Shown: in pieces, positions 53,598 to 62,071 of the stretch | Position numbering within the stretch: the first letter of the stretch is position 1 | Layout: each line of letters starts with the position of its first letter | Source: Saprospiraceae bacterium | Lineage (GTDB): Bacteria; Bacteroidota; Bacteroidia; Chitinophagales; Saprospiraceae | DNA: 64,000 nucleotides | Reading direction: 5' to 3' | Assembly: GCA_021739645.1 (NCBI GenBank) | Contig: JAIPBL010000003.1 | Coordinates: 62,001-126,000 of the forward strand | Notes under the pieces: generated by a model | The model's database searches: none | The model's input: the letters and a program-made list of their open reading frames with translations, nothing else | What the model was told of the DNA's origin: nothing | Program-made: the position numbers and the translations under genes

Positions 53598-56519
53598 ATG
53601 AAACTATTTATTAAAAACTTCTTTGCGCTTCTTGGGCTCGCTCTGCTGCCTGCGCTGGCTTTTAGTCAACGGACTATTTCCGGCACGGTAACCGATGCAA
53701 GCAACGGCGAAACGCTAATCGGTGCAAGCATTTTGGTGGTTGGAACCTCTACGGGTACAGTCTCCGACATTGACGGCACCTACAGTCTTACAGTTCCTGA
53801 AGGCTCAACAGCCCTAAGGCTCAGTTACACTGGCTATGAACCCGTAGAAGTGCAGCTTGGTGCTTCAAACACGGTAGATATAGCCATGAATCCTGGGACC
53901 CTTCTCAGCGAAATCGTAGTCATTGGTTACGGCGAAGTAAAGAAGGAAGATGCGACAGGTTCGGTTACCGAGGTCAATTCTGAGGTATTCAACCGGGGCG
54001 CAATTACTGCTCCCCAGGAACTATTGGCAGGAAAAGTGGCCGGTGTGCAAATCACGCCCAGCTCCGACCCAGGTGGTGGCGCCCAGATTCGGATACGGGG
54101 CGGCTCCTCGCTCAGTGCCTCCAACGACCCGCTCATCGTCATTGACGGTATCCCGCTTGACAACAAAGGTATTTCTGGCGCAAGAAACATTTTTGATTTC
54201 GTAAACCCGAACGACATCGAGACTTTTACGGTACTCAAAGATGCTTCCGCAACGGCCATTTATGGTAGCCGTGCCTCTAACGGTGTCATCATCATCACCA
54301 CCAAAAAAGGAAAACTTGGACAAAAGGTGAAGGTGGAGTACAATGGCAACGTTTCATTCAGCAATGCCTTGCAAGCTGCGGACGTCCTCAATGCCAGCGA
54401 ATACACTGACCTTATCAAAGCTCGTTTCCCAGATAGCCACCCATCCAGAACCTTGCTTGGTACTGCCGATACCGATTGGCAAGATGCCATCTACGAAACA
54501 GGTGTTGGACATGACCACAATTTGAATTTTACAGGTGGAATTGGTTTTGTTCCCTATCGTGTGTCTGTGGGTTACACCGATAAAAAAGGTATCCTGAAAA
54601 CGGACCATTACCAGCGGACAACAGCATCCATCAACCTTTCACCTAGACTGATTGACAACCGATTGCAGGTGAATTTCAGCTTGAAGGGTATGAATACGGA
54701 TAACCGCTTCGCAAACCGGGGCGCCATCGGTGCTGCTTCATCTTTTGACCCAACCCAATCTATCAGAGTTGATAATGGCCCGTATGGCGGCTATTTCACT
54801 TGGTTGCAGCCCAACGGCGAGCCAAACACTTTGGCGGCTGCCAATCCATTGGCGCAGTTGAACCTCCGCAATGACGAATCCAACGTGAAGCGCTTTGTAG
54901 TCAGCTCCAGCTTTGACTACCGTTTTGGCTTCTTGCCTGAATTACGGGCAAACTTGAACCTGGCCTACGACAGGTCAAATGGCGAGGGCAATGTTGATGT
55001 GCCCGCAGCTGCTTCTTTCGCCTTTTTTGATGGTGGCGTCAAAAACACTTACAGTCAAACGAAGGAGAATAGCCTTCTCGAATTTTACCTGAATTATGTG
55101 AAAGAAATGGGGCAAACCAAGTTGGACGTCATGGGCGGCTATTCTTGGCAGCGCAACTATTTTACCGATGATTTCAAAAACAGCAACATTGCTGGTACCG
55201 AGACTTCCGATGGTGACAATTCGGGCGAGCTTTTCCTTCTGTCTTTGTTCGGTCGTGTAAACCTGACTTTCTTCGACAGGCTGCTGCTCACCGGTACTGT
55301 CCGCCGGGACGGATCTTCAAGGTTCTCCGAAGATTCCCGTTGGGGTGTTTTCCCTGCTGCGGCACTTGGTTTTAAAGTATTTGACAACAATGGCAAGGGC
55401 ACTATTTCTTCGCTGAAAGTTCGCCTTGGTTGGGGTGTGACAGGTCAGCAGGAAATTGGTGACTACTACGTTCACCTGCCCCGCTACCTCGCCAGTTTTG
55501 AAAATGCTGGTTACCAGTTCGGAGATACATTCGTTCAGACCTTGCGCCCCGGCGGTTACGACAGCAAAATCAAATGGGAGGAGACGACCACGAAAAACAT
55601 TGGTGTTGATTACGGATTTATGGATGAGCGCATTTATGGCTCCATCGAATACTACGAGCGCAACACCAAGGACTTGTTGAACTTCATACCGGTAGCGGCA
55701 GGCTCCAACCTTACCAATTTTATCAATACGAACATTGGTGACTTGGAAAACAAGGGTGTTGAGTTCTCCATCAACCTCAACCCATTGCGCAGCGAAAAGA
55801 TGAATTGGGACTTTGGCTTCAACATCACTGCCAACAAAAACAAAATCACGAAACTGACCGCTTCCGATGACCCATCTTATAAAGGTGTGTTGACCGGCAA
55901 CATCAGTGGCGGCGTTGGCAATACGGCTCAAATTCACAGCGTAGGCTTTCCTGCCAACTCCTTCTATGTTTACGAGCAAGTTTACGATAACAACGGCATT
56001 CCAATTGAGGGCCTTTATGTTGACCGGAACGGGGATGGACTCGTAAACAACGAAGACAAATACCGTTTGGAAAAATCGGCACCAGACTATTTCCTCGGGT
56101 TCACTTCGACCTTCAACTATGGTAAATTTGACTTCTCGTTTGCTGGCCGGGCCAACTTTGGTAACTTCGTTTACAACAACGTCCAGTCAGGTTCGAGCTA
56201 TGCGAAGCTCTACCAACCAACGGGCTACCTTGAAAATGTGAACACGATTTCTTCAAAGCTTGATTTCCAGAACCCACAATATTTGAGTGATTATTTTGTT
56301 CAGGATGCTTCCTTCCTCCGCCTCGACCACGTGACGGTAGGCTACAATTTTGGGAGCATGTTGGAGAAAATTGATTTCCTGAAGCTGTTTGCTACTGTTC
56401 AGAACCCACTGCTCATCACCGATTACAAGGGCATCGACCCAGAGATTGACAGTGGTATCGACAACAATTTCTACCCACGTTCACGCACTATTTTGTTTGG
56501 CTTGAACGCTCGGTTTTAA
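53598..56519 (+). CDS. SusC/RagA-type TonB-dependent receptor
   Basis: This is a 973-residue outer-membrane transporter. It has a signal peptide (to FSQRTISG), a carboxypeptidase-like domain (about 24-105, GTVTDASNGETLIGASILVV), a plug beginning EIVVIGYGEVKKEDATGSV and the SusC signature SDPGGGAQIRIRGGSSL (about 153-170). SRASNGVIIITTKKGKLGQK follows, then a large barrel ending in NARF. It forms the TonB-driven pore for the ligand captured by the SusD-like lipoprotein encoded 16 bp downstream. The two are surely cotranscribed. The substrate is most likely a glycan or its oligomer, given the binding modules on the partner. Confidence 0.95.
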   Translation: MKLFIKNFFALLGLALLPALAFSQRTISGTVTDASNGETLIGASILVVGTSTGTVSDIDGTYSLTVPEGSTALRLSYTGYEPVEVQLGASNTVDIAMNPGTLLSEIVVIGYGEVKKEDATGSVTEVNSEVFNRGAITAPQELLAGKVAGVQITPSSDPGGGAQIRIRGGSSLSASNDPLIVIDGIPLDNKGISGARNIFDFVNPNDIETFTVLKDASATAIYGSRASNGVIIITTKKGKLGQKVKVEYNGNVSFSNALQAADVLNASEYTDLIKARFPDSHPSRTLLGTADTDWQDAIYETGVGHDHNLNFTGGIGFVPYRVSVGYTDKKGILKTDHYQRTTASINLSPRLIDNRLQVNFSLKGMNTDNRFANRGAIGAASSFDPTQSIRVDNGPYGGYFTWLQPNGEPNTLAAANPLAQLNLRNDESNVKRFVVSSSFDYRFGFLPELRANLNLAYDRSNGEGNVDVPAAASFAFFDGGVKNTYSQTKENSLLEFYLNYVKEMGQTKLDVMGGYSWQRNYFTDDFKNSNIAGTETSDGDNSGELFLLSLFGRVNLTFFDRLLLTGTVRRDGSSRFSEDSRWGVFPAAALGFKVFDNNGKGTISSLKVRLGWGVTGQQEIGDYYVHLPRYLASFENAGYQFGDTFVQTLRPGGYDSKIKWEETTTKNIGVDYGFMDERIYGSIEYYERNTKDLLNFIPVAAGSNLTNFINTNIGDLENKGVEFSINLNPLRSEKMNWDFGFNITANKNKITKLTASDDPSYKGVLTGNISGGVGNTAQIHSVGFPANSFYVYEQVYDNNGIPIEGLYVDRNGDGLVNNEDKYRLEKSAPDYFLGFTSTFNYGKFDFSFAGRANFGNFVYNNVQSGSSYAKLYQPTGYLENVNTISSKLDFQNPQYLSDYFVQDASFLRLDHVTVGYNFGSMLEKIDFLKLFATVQNPLLITDYKGIDPEIDSGIDNNFYPRSRTILFGLNARF

Positions 56520-56535
56520 TTAATCTTAAAATTAA

Positions 56536-58740
56536 ATGCACATGAAATTTTATTCATTTTCAAAAATATTTTGGCTGACGGGAATTCTCGTGATTTTCTC
56601 GTCTTGCTTCAAGGACCTAGACACTGTGCCTACCGATAAGGACGAACTTACCTCGGCAGCCGTGTACGAAAATCCTGCTAACTACAAAAAAGTATTGGCC
56701 CGCCTTTATGCTGGTCTTTCCGTTACCGGTCAACAGGGACCTGCCGGACAACCAGATATCAGCGGTATTGACGAAGGCTTTGGTGGGTACATCAGAATGT
56801 TGTGGTGTCTCCAAGAGCTTTCAACTGACGAGGCAGTCATTGGTTGGAACGACGCAACTATCAAGGATTTACACGAACAGGATTGGAGTGCCGACGACGG
56901 CTTTAATTACGCTTGCTACAGCCGCATTTTCTACCAAGTTGCCATTTGCAACGAATTCCTTCGGGAAACAACAGATGCGAAATTGGACAGCCGCAACGTG
57001 GACGCCAATTTGCGGAGCGAAATCAAAACCTACCGTGCAGAGGCTCGCTTTTTGCGTGCGCTCAGCTACTACCATGCCCTCGACCTGTACCGGACTGTTC
57101 CATTTGTGACCGAAGAAGACCAGGTTGGCTCTTTTTTCCCAGAGCAGATTTCTGCTGTTGACTTGTACAATTGGTTGGAAACGGAAATCAAAGCATTTGA
57201 TGTGGACCTCGCCGCTCCACGCAGCAACGAATATGGCCGTGCAGACCAAGCTGCTGCTTGGATGTTGCTTGCCAAACTCTACTTGAACGCTAATGTTTAT
57301 GTGGGAAAAGATGCTTATGCTGATGCCGCTACTTACTCCAAAAAGGTAATTGATGCTGGCTATGAATTAGAGACCAACTATCCTAATCTGTTCCTTGCAG
57401 ACAACCACAAGTCAAAAGAAATCATTTTTCCAGTGACATTCGATGGGGTGCATACCCGGTCGTATGCTGGTATGACTTTCTTGGTCCACGCACCCGTCGG
57501 CGGCAGCATGGCTCCAAGTGATTTTGGCATTGATGGTGGATGGGGTGGATTGCGTACCACAAGTGCCATTGTGAACAAATACCCAGCACCCGGAAGTGGT
57601 GGCAGCATCATCGTTGCACCAAACCAAGGCAACACAGGCTATCCTGTGCTAAATGTTCCGGGAAGCTACCAAGGTTGGGACCCTGAACTTGCAACCACTG
57701 TTGTATCCTCTCCGAATAGCGATGACAAATATGAAGGATATTTCTGGTTCGAAGCCGACACGAAATTCAAGTTTGCATTAGGAGGCTGGGCTACCAACTG
57801 GGGTGACGTTGGTGCAGATGGAACGCTCGAACTAAATGGCGACGATATTGCGGTTGCTGAGGCTGGTTTTTACAAAATAAACGTGGACTTAGCTGCCTTG
57901 ACCTACACGCTCCTTAAGACCGATTGGGGGCTTATAGGTTCAGCAACTGCCGATGGCTGGGACAGCGACCAGAACATGACCTACGACGCTGCCGAAAATG
58001 CTTGGACCATAACTGCCGACCTCGTGGCCGGTGAAATTAAGTTCCGGGCAAACGATGATTGGCCTATAAATTATGGCGATGATGGTGCAAATGCCATTTT
58101 AGAAGCAGGTGGTGCAAACATTGCCATTCCTGCCAACGGCACCTACCTGATAAAACTGTACCTCGACAGCCCAGACCATACGTATTATATTGAGAAATTC
58201 GCTTCTGAGTCAGACAACAGGTACCAGTTTTACTCGAACGGCCAAACGCTTGAAATTGCTGATATTTCACAATTCACAGAAGGCTATGCAGTTGCCAAAT
58301 ACAAGAACGTGACCTCAACAGGTGCTGTTGGTTCTGACCTCACTTTCGTTGACACGGATTTCCCGATGTTCCGTTTGGCTGATGCTTATTTGATGTATGC
58401 CGAAGCGTTGCTCCGCTCTGGCGGTAGCCAAGGTGATGCACTTGCGGCAGTAAACACAGTTCGTACCCGTGCTTATGGCGGCCAAACTGGTGCCATCAAC
58501 AGCGATGACCTCACACTTGACTTCCTTCTTGACGAAAGGGCGAGGGAACTCCTCTGGGAAGGCCACCGCCGCACGGACCTCGTGCGTTTCGGGAAGTTCA
58601 CAAATGACAGCTACCTGTGGCCTTGGAAAGGTGGTGTTGCGGAAGGTGTTTCGGTGGATGATTGCAGAAATGTGTATCCGATACCGTCACAAGACCTCAA
58701 CGCCAACAACAAGTTGAAGCAAAACTCCGATTGTTATTGA
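56536..58740 (+). CDS. SusD-like lipoprotein with inserted SusE/F-like modules
   Basis: The 734-residue protein is about 200 residues longer than usual SusD proteins. The lipobox is FSSC (Cys24), with alternative starts at 56536 and 56542. The SusD/RagB fold is evident in EIKTYRAEARFLRALSYYHAL, AAWMLLAKLYLNANVY and the C-terminal LLDERARELLWEGHRRTDLV. Between about 356 and 555, where relatives go straight to a D-x-R segment, sit two beta-sandwich modules of 90-95 residues (GSYQGWDPE ... YTLLKT; GSATADGWDSDQ ... YYIEKF). They resemble the surface glycan-binding modules of SusE and SusF. The protein should bind glycan at the cell surface and hand it to SusC. Confidence 0.85.
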   Translation: MHMKFYSFSKIFWLTGILVIFSSCFKDLDTVPTDKDELTSAAVYENPANYKKVLARLYAGLSVTGQQGPAGQPDISGIDEGFGGYIRMLWCLQELSTDEAVIGWNDATIKDLHEQDWSADDGFNYACYSRIFYQVAICNEFLRETTDAKLDSRNVDANLRSEIKTYRAEARFLRALSYYHALDLYRTVPFVTEEDQVGSFFPEQISAVDLYNWLETEIKAFDVDLAAPRSNEYGRADQAAAWMLLAKLYLNANVYVGKDAYADAATYSKKVIDAGYELETNYPNLFLADNHKSKEIIFPVTFDGVHTRSYAGMTFLVHAPVGGSMAPSDFGIDGGWGGLRTTSAIVNKYPAPGSGGSIIVAPNQGNTGYPVLNVPGSYQGWDPELATTVVSSPNSDDKYEGYFWFEADTKFKFALGGWATNWGDVGADGTLELNGDDIAVAEAGFYKINVDLAALTYTLLKTDWGLIGSATADGWDSDQNMTYDAAENAWTITADLVAGEIKFRANDDWPINYGDDGANAILEAGGANIAIPANGTYLIKLYLDSPDHTYYIEKFASESDNRYQFYSNGQTLEIADISQFTEGYAVAKYKNVTSTGAVGSDLTFVDTDFPMFRLADAYLMYAEALLRSGGSQGDALAAVNTVRTRAYGGQTGAINSDDLTLDFLLDERARELLWEGHRRTDLVRFGKFTNDSYLWPWKGGVAEGVSVDDCRNVYPIPSQDLNANNKLKQNSDCY

Positions 58741-58759
58741 TTGGATTATTTGAAAAATT

Positions 58760-58800
58760 AGGGCGAAGTGGCAGTGGTGCTACTATTTTCACTTCGCCCT
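58760..58800 (+). terminator. Intergenic hairpin between the SusD- and SusE-like genes
   Basis: AGGGCGAAGTG (58760-58770) pairs perfectly with CACTTCGCCCT (58790-58800). No T run follows, so it more likely stabilises or partly attenuates the upstream transcript than ends it. Confidence 0.65.
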
Positions 58801-58817
58801 GCATAAATCAAGATAAA

Positions 58818-59939
58818 ATGATTCGTAAATATTTCACCTTTCTGCTTGCCACTGCCCTATTGTTGCAGGCTTGCAGCGACGACAAACTCGACCCGGTTTT
58901 GACCTTGAATAAGGCGCAGGTTATCACAAATCCGGCATCGAGCACAACCTATACGCTTACAGCCGCCACCAAAGATGATGCCTTTGAAAACATCACTTGG
59001 ACTGCTGCTGATTTCAATTTAAAGAATGTCCCAAAGACAACTTATGTCCTCCAAATGGACTTGGCGGGAAATGGTTTCACAGCTCCTGCAAACTTGACAA
59101 CTACCTCCGAATTGAATTTTGAAATTTCAGTTGGGGAACTCAATAACAAACTGATACTTAAGGGAGCAGCTCCTGATGTGCCAGTTGATGTTGAGTTAAG
59201 GGTGGTGTCGAATATCGACAAGAAACTGGACGATATTTACTCTGATGTAGTTACCATCAGTGTCACACCTTTTGGTGCGGTCATTAATGTAAAACCTGTT
59301 TACCTTCTTGGTGATGCCACGCTGGCAGGTTGGGACAATGCTGGTGCGCTTCCTTTTACCTACTTGGATGGCGGTCGCTACGAAATAGTGACAACGCTGA
59401 CGGGTGGCCTCAATTGGAAGTTCATTTCTACGCTGGGCCAGTGGGCGCCACAATGGGGTACCGATGGCACGGGTACGCCTGCGAGCGGCCCACTGTCTTA
59501 TCGCCCAACTGAATCTGATCCAGACCCAGTGGCGATTGTGGCCCCTGCTACCACCAGCCAGTACAAGATTATCGTTGATACAGCATTGTTGACCTACGAA
59601 GTTGTTGAATATGGTGATGTTTACCTGCTTGGCGATGCAACTATCCCGGGCTGGGATAATACTGCTGCGCTGCCATTTGTCAAGGTTTCGGATGGCAAAT
59701 ATTCCATTATTACCACGCTTGCTGGTGCTGGTACAAATTGGAAAATCATAGACGAACGTGGAGCCTGGGCACCACAATGGGGCTCCGATGGAACCGGCAC
59801 TGCCAATGCAGGGATTTTAGCCTACCGCCCAACTGAAGCCGACCCAGACCCTGCAGCAATCCCCTCACCAGACGATGCTGGTACTTATAAAATTGAAATT
59901 GACATTGTTAGCTTAACCTACACGGTGACGTTGCAATAG
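58818..59939 (+). CDS. SusE-like surface glycan-binding lipoprotein
   Basis: The 373-residue lipoprotein has signal MIRKYFTFLLATALLLQAC (Cys19). The start at 58818 was chosen for this signal, although the frame is open further upstream into the susD-like gene. Residues about 25-150 form a SusE N-terminal Ig-like domain (VLTLNKAQVITNPASSTTYT). The rest is two consecutive modules of about 105 residues that are clearly duplicated: VYLLGDATLAGWDNAGALPF versus VYLLGDATIPGWDNTAALPF, and WAPQWGTDGTGT versus WAPQWGSDGTGT. Conserved Trp residues suggest carbohydrate stacking. A strong terminator follows, closing the transcription unit. Confidence 0.88.
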   Translation: MIRKYFTFLLATALLLQACSDDKLDPVLTLNKAQVITNPASSTTYTLTAATKDDAFENITWTAADFNLKNVPKTTYVLQMDLAGNGFTAPANLTTTSELNFEISVGELNNKLILKGAAPDVPVDVELRVVSNIDKKLDDIYSDVVTISVTPFGAVINVKPVYLLGDATLAGWDNAGALPFTYLDGGRYEIVTTLTGGLNWKFISTLGQWAPQWGTDGTGTPASGPLSYRPTESDPDPVAIVAPATTSQYKIIVDTALLTYEVVEYGDVYLLGDATIPGWDNTAALPFVKVSDGKYSIITTLAGAGTNWKIIDERGAWAPQWGSDGTGTANAGILAYRPTEADPDPAAIPSPDDAGTYKIEIDIVSLTYTVTLQ

Positions 59940-59963
59940 TTTTCAAATCTAATAAACATGATT

Positions 59964-60001
59964 AAGCCGGATAAATCCAACTGATTTATCCGGCTTTTTT
60001 T
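59964..60001 (+). terminator. Rho-independent-like terminator of the Sus operon
   Basis: AAGCCGGATAAATC (59964-59977) pairs perfectly with GATTTATCCGGCTT (59983-59996) over a five-base loop, followed by a run of T. It also lies before the convergent DUF1501 gene's end. Confidence 0.92.
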
Positions 60002-60031
60002 ACCCTAAAAATGTGCTTAATGTTTCGTGAT

Positions 60032-61489
60032 TCACGCCAGAATCCCCCGTACCACCTCGCCCGAAACATCCGTCAAGCGATAGCGCCGACCTTGATGCTT
60101 GTAAGTCATCTTCGTGTGGTCAAGGCCCATTTGGTTCAGAATGGTCGCATGGAAATCATGGATATGCACGGGGTCTTTGATGATGTTGTAGCCAAATTCA
60201 TCTGTTTCACCGTACACCATTCCCGGCTTGATGCCGCCACCGGCCATCCAAGCAGAGAAGCAGCGAGGGTGGTGGTCTCTACCGTAGAGCTTGGCATCAA
60301 GCGGCCCTTGGCAGTAGTTGGTACGGCCAAACTCTCCGCCCCATATCACGAGCGTATCGTCTAGTAGGCCCCGCTGTTTTAGGTCAAGGATGAGCGCAGC
60401 CGAAGGCTGGTCCACCTGTTTCGATTGCATGCCCATTTCATTCACAAGGTTTGAGTGCTGGTCCCAGCCTTGGTGGTAGAGTTGAATAAAACGGACGCCC
60501 TTCTCTGCCAGTTTTCTTGAGAGCAAACAGTTGGCGGCGTAGCTACCGGGTGTCACCACATCAGGGCCATACATCTTCAGAATGTGGTCTGGTTCGCCAT
60601 TGATGTCCATTACCTCCGGTACGGAAGTTTGCATCCGGTAAGCCATTTCGTACTGTTTGATTCGGGAAACGATTTCTGGGTCACCGAGTTCGTCGTAGCT
60701 GTCCTGGTTCAGTTCGGCGAGGTGGTCGAGGAATCGGCGGCGGTCGGCTTGCGCCATGCCATTGGGGTCGTTGAGGTAGAGCACAGGGTCCTTGCCACCC
60801 CGCAAAAGCACACCTTGGTGCGCAGAATCGAGAAAGCCTGCCGACCAGAGGTGGGCGTACAGTCCTTGTGCATTTCCGCCGCCCCTGCTGGTCAGTACCA
60901 CGAAGGCGGGCAGGTTTTCGTTTTCACTGCCAAGGCCATAGCTCATCCATGCTCCCATGCTCGGCCTGCCTGCCTGCTGATTGCCTGTTTGGAAAAATGT
61001 AATGGCCGGGTCGTGGTTGATGGCCTCTGTGAAAAGGCTATTTACAACGCAAATATCATCGGCCACCTGGCCCGTAAAAGGAAAAAAATCACTTATCCAA
61101 GCCCCATGCTGGCCGTATTGCTTGAACTCCACAGCCGACCCCACCAGCGGGAATTTCGTCTGTCCACTGGTCATGGTAGTGAGGCGCTGGCCCATCCGGA
61201 TGCTTTCGGGGAGGTCTTGGCCGTGCATTTTGCGGAGCAAAGGCTTGTAATCGAATGACTCCAACTGCGAAGGCGCCCCACTTTGGAACAGGTATATCAC
61301 CCGCTTCGCCTTTGGGGCGAAATGTGGCATCCCTGCCAAGCTATTTCCCTCACCCGACTCTGTATTGCAAGAAAAAAGGCCAGGAATCATCAACGAGCCG
61401 AGTGCTGCCGAGCCAATGCCCAAACTCATCCGGGAAAGGAAGGTGCGCCGATTGATGTTGAGTTGCGATTCGAGAAGTGGACTTTCCAT
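60032..61489 (-). CDS. DUF1501 domain protein (secreted, alkaline-phosphatase-like fold)
   Basis: This is a protein of about 485 residues whose start (MESPLLESQLNINRRTF) leads into a twin-arginine-type signal (NRRTFLSRMSLGIGSAALG). The DUF1501 body shows KRVIYLFQSGAPSQLESFDY, INHDPAITFFQTGNQQAGRP, FVVLTSRGGGNAQGLYAH and the metal-region DTLVIWGGEFGRTNYCQG. This family occurs next to DUF1549/DUF1553 cytochrome proteins in planctomycetes, verrucomicrobia and some Bacteroidota. The biochemical role is unknown; a hydrolase of sulfate or phosphate esters is suggested by the fold only. An upstream Met (61555) is possible. Confidence 0.87.
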   Translation of the reverse strand: MESPLLESQLNINRRTFLSRMSLGIGSAALGSLMIPGLFSCNTESGEGNSLAGMPHFAPKAKRVIYLFQSGAPSQLESFDYKPLLRKMHGQDLPESIRMGQRLTTMTSGQTKFPLVGSAVEFKQYGQHGAWISDFFPFTGQVADDICVVNSLFTEAINHDPAITFFQTGNQQAGRPSMGAWMSYGLGSENENLPAFVVLTSRGGGNAQGLYAHLWSAGFLDSAHQGVLLRGGKDPVLYLNDPNGMAQADRRRFLDHLAELNQDSYDELGDPEIVSRIKQYEMAYRMQTSVPEVMDINGEPDHILKMYGPDVVTPGSYAANCLLSRKLAEKGVRFIQLYHQGWDQHSNLVNEMGMQSKQVDQPSAALILDLKQRGLLDDTLVIWGGEFGRTNYCQGPLDAKLYGRDHHPRCFSAWMAGGGIKPGMVYGETDEFGYNIIKDPVHIHDFHATILNQMGLDHTKMTYKHQGRRYRLTDVSGEVVRGILA

Positions 61490-61490
61490 T

Positions 61491-61564
61491 GAATGATAAA
61501 TGATGAATGGTGAAATGATGAATAGTGGACGATTTATCATTCCACCATTCATCATTCATCATTT
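61491..61564. repeat. Inverted pair of heptamer arrays (GAATGAT / CATTCAT)
   Basis: GAATGAT-AAATGAT-GAATGGT-GAAATGAT (61491-61519) is followed by CCATTCAT-CATTCAT-CATTTCT type units. AATGATGAATGGT (61499-61511) is perfectly complementary to ACCATTCATCATT (61544-61556). It lies between the CBS and DUF1501 genes. Confidence 0.8.
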
Positions 61565-61999
61565 CTAACGATACAAATAGCTGGTCATGTCTTCGATGAT
61601 GTCTTGCTGGTGGTTGATGTACATGAATACCACGTCTCCGATGGAGATGAGGCCAATCAATTTCCCATTTTCCATGACGGGCAAGTGGCGGACTTTTTTC
61701 GCTGTAATGATTTCCATGCATTCCTCAATGCTGGTTTCTGGTTCCACAGTCGTCAGGCCGGGGTGGGGGGTCATGATTTCATGCACGAACATATCGGCGC
61801 TGAATTTACCTTTCAACACCACCTTTCGGGCATAGTCTCGTTCGGTGAGGATGCCCACGAGTTGGTCATCCTCCATCACCAGCACAGAGCCAATGTTTTG
61901 CTCGCCCATCACTCGGATGGCCTCGTACACGGTTAGGTTCGGTTTTACAGCGAAAATCATGTTTCCTTTTTGGGAAAGGATATGCCTTACGTTTTTCAT
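61565..61999 (-). CDS. CBS-pair domain protein
   Basis: This is a 144-residue cytosolic protein made only of two CBS domains: FAVKPNLTVYEAIRVMGEQN with GILTERDYARKVVLKGK, and EIMTPHPGLTTVEPETSIEE with LIGLISIGDVVFMYI. CBS pairs bind adenosine nucleotides and act as energy or ligand sensors; no catalytic domain is attached. It sits in the same orientation between the DUF1549/1553 and DUF1501 genes, which are normally adjacent partners. It is therefore either an insertion or a regulatory addition. Confidence 0.92.
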   Translation of the reverse strand: MKNVRHILSQKGNMIFAVKPNLTVYEAIRVMGEQNIGSVLVMEDDQLVGILTERDYARKVVLKGKFSADMFVHEIMTPHPGLTTVEPETSIEECMEIITAKKVRHLPVMENGKLIGLISIGDVVFMYINHQQDIIEDMTSYLYR

Positions 62000-62071
62000 G
62001 CTGTTAATTTTTTTTCGTTACAAAATGTGTAGTTTAATTGTGTCGCTGAACTCCAGTTCGGCGGCACTTTA

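Noticed and set aside
58662-58817. Extension of the SusE-like frame into the SusD-like gene
   Set aside because: The Met at 58818 starts a textbook lipoprotein signal; the extension would bury it.
53598-59939. Complete polysaccharide-utilisation locus
   Set aside because: No glycoside hydrolase, lyase or sulfatase gene follows the SusE-like gene; a terminator ends the unit, so only the uptake part is present in this window.
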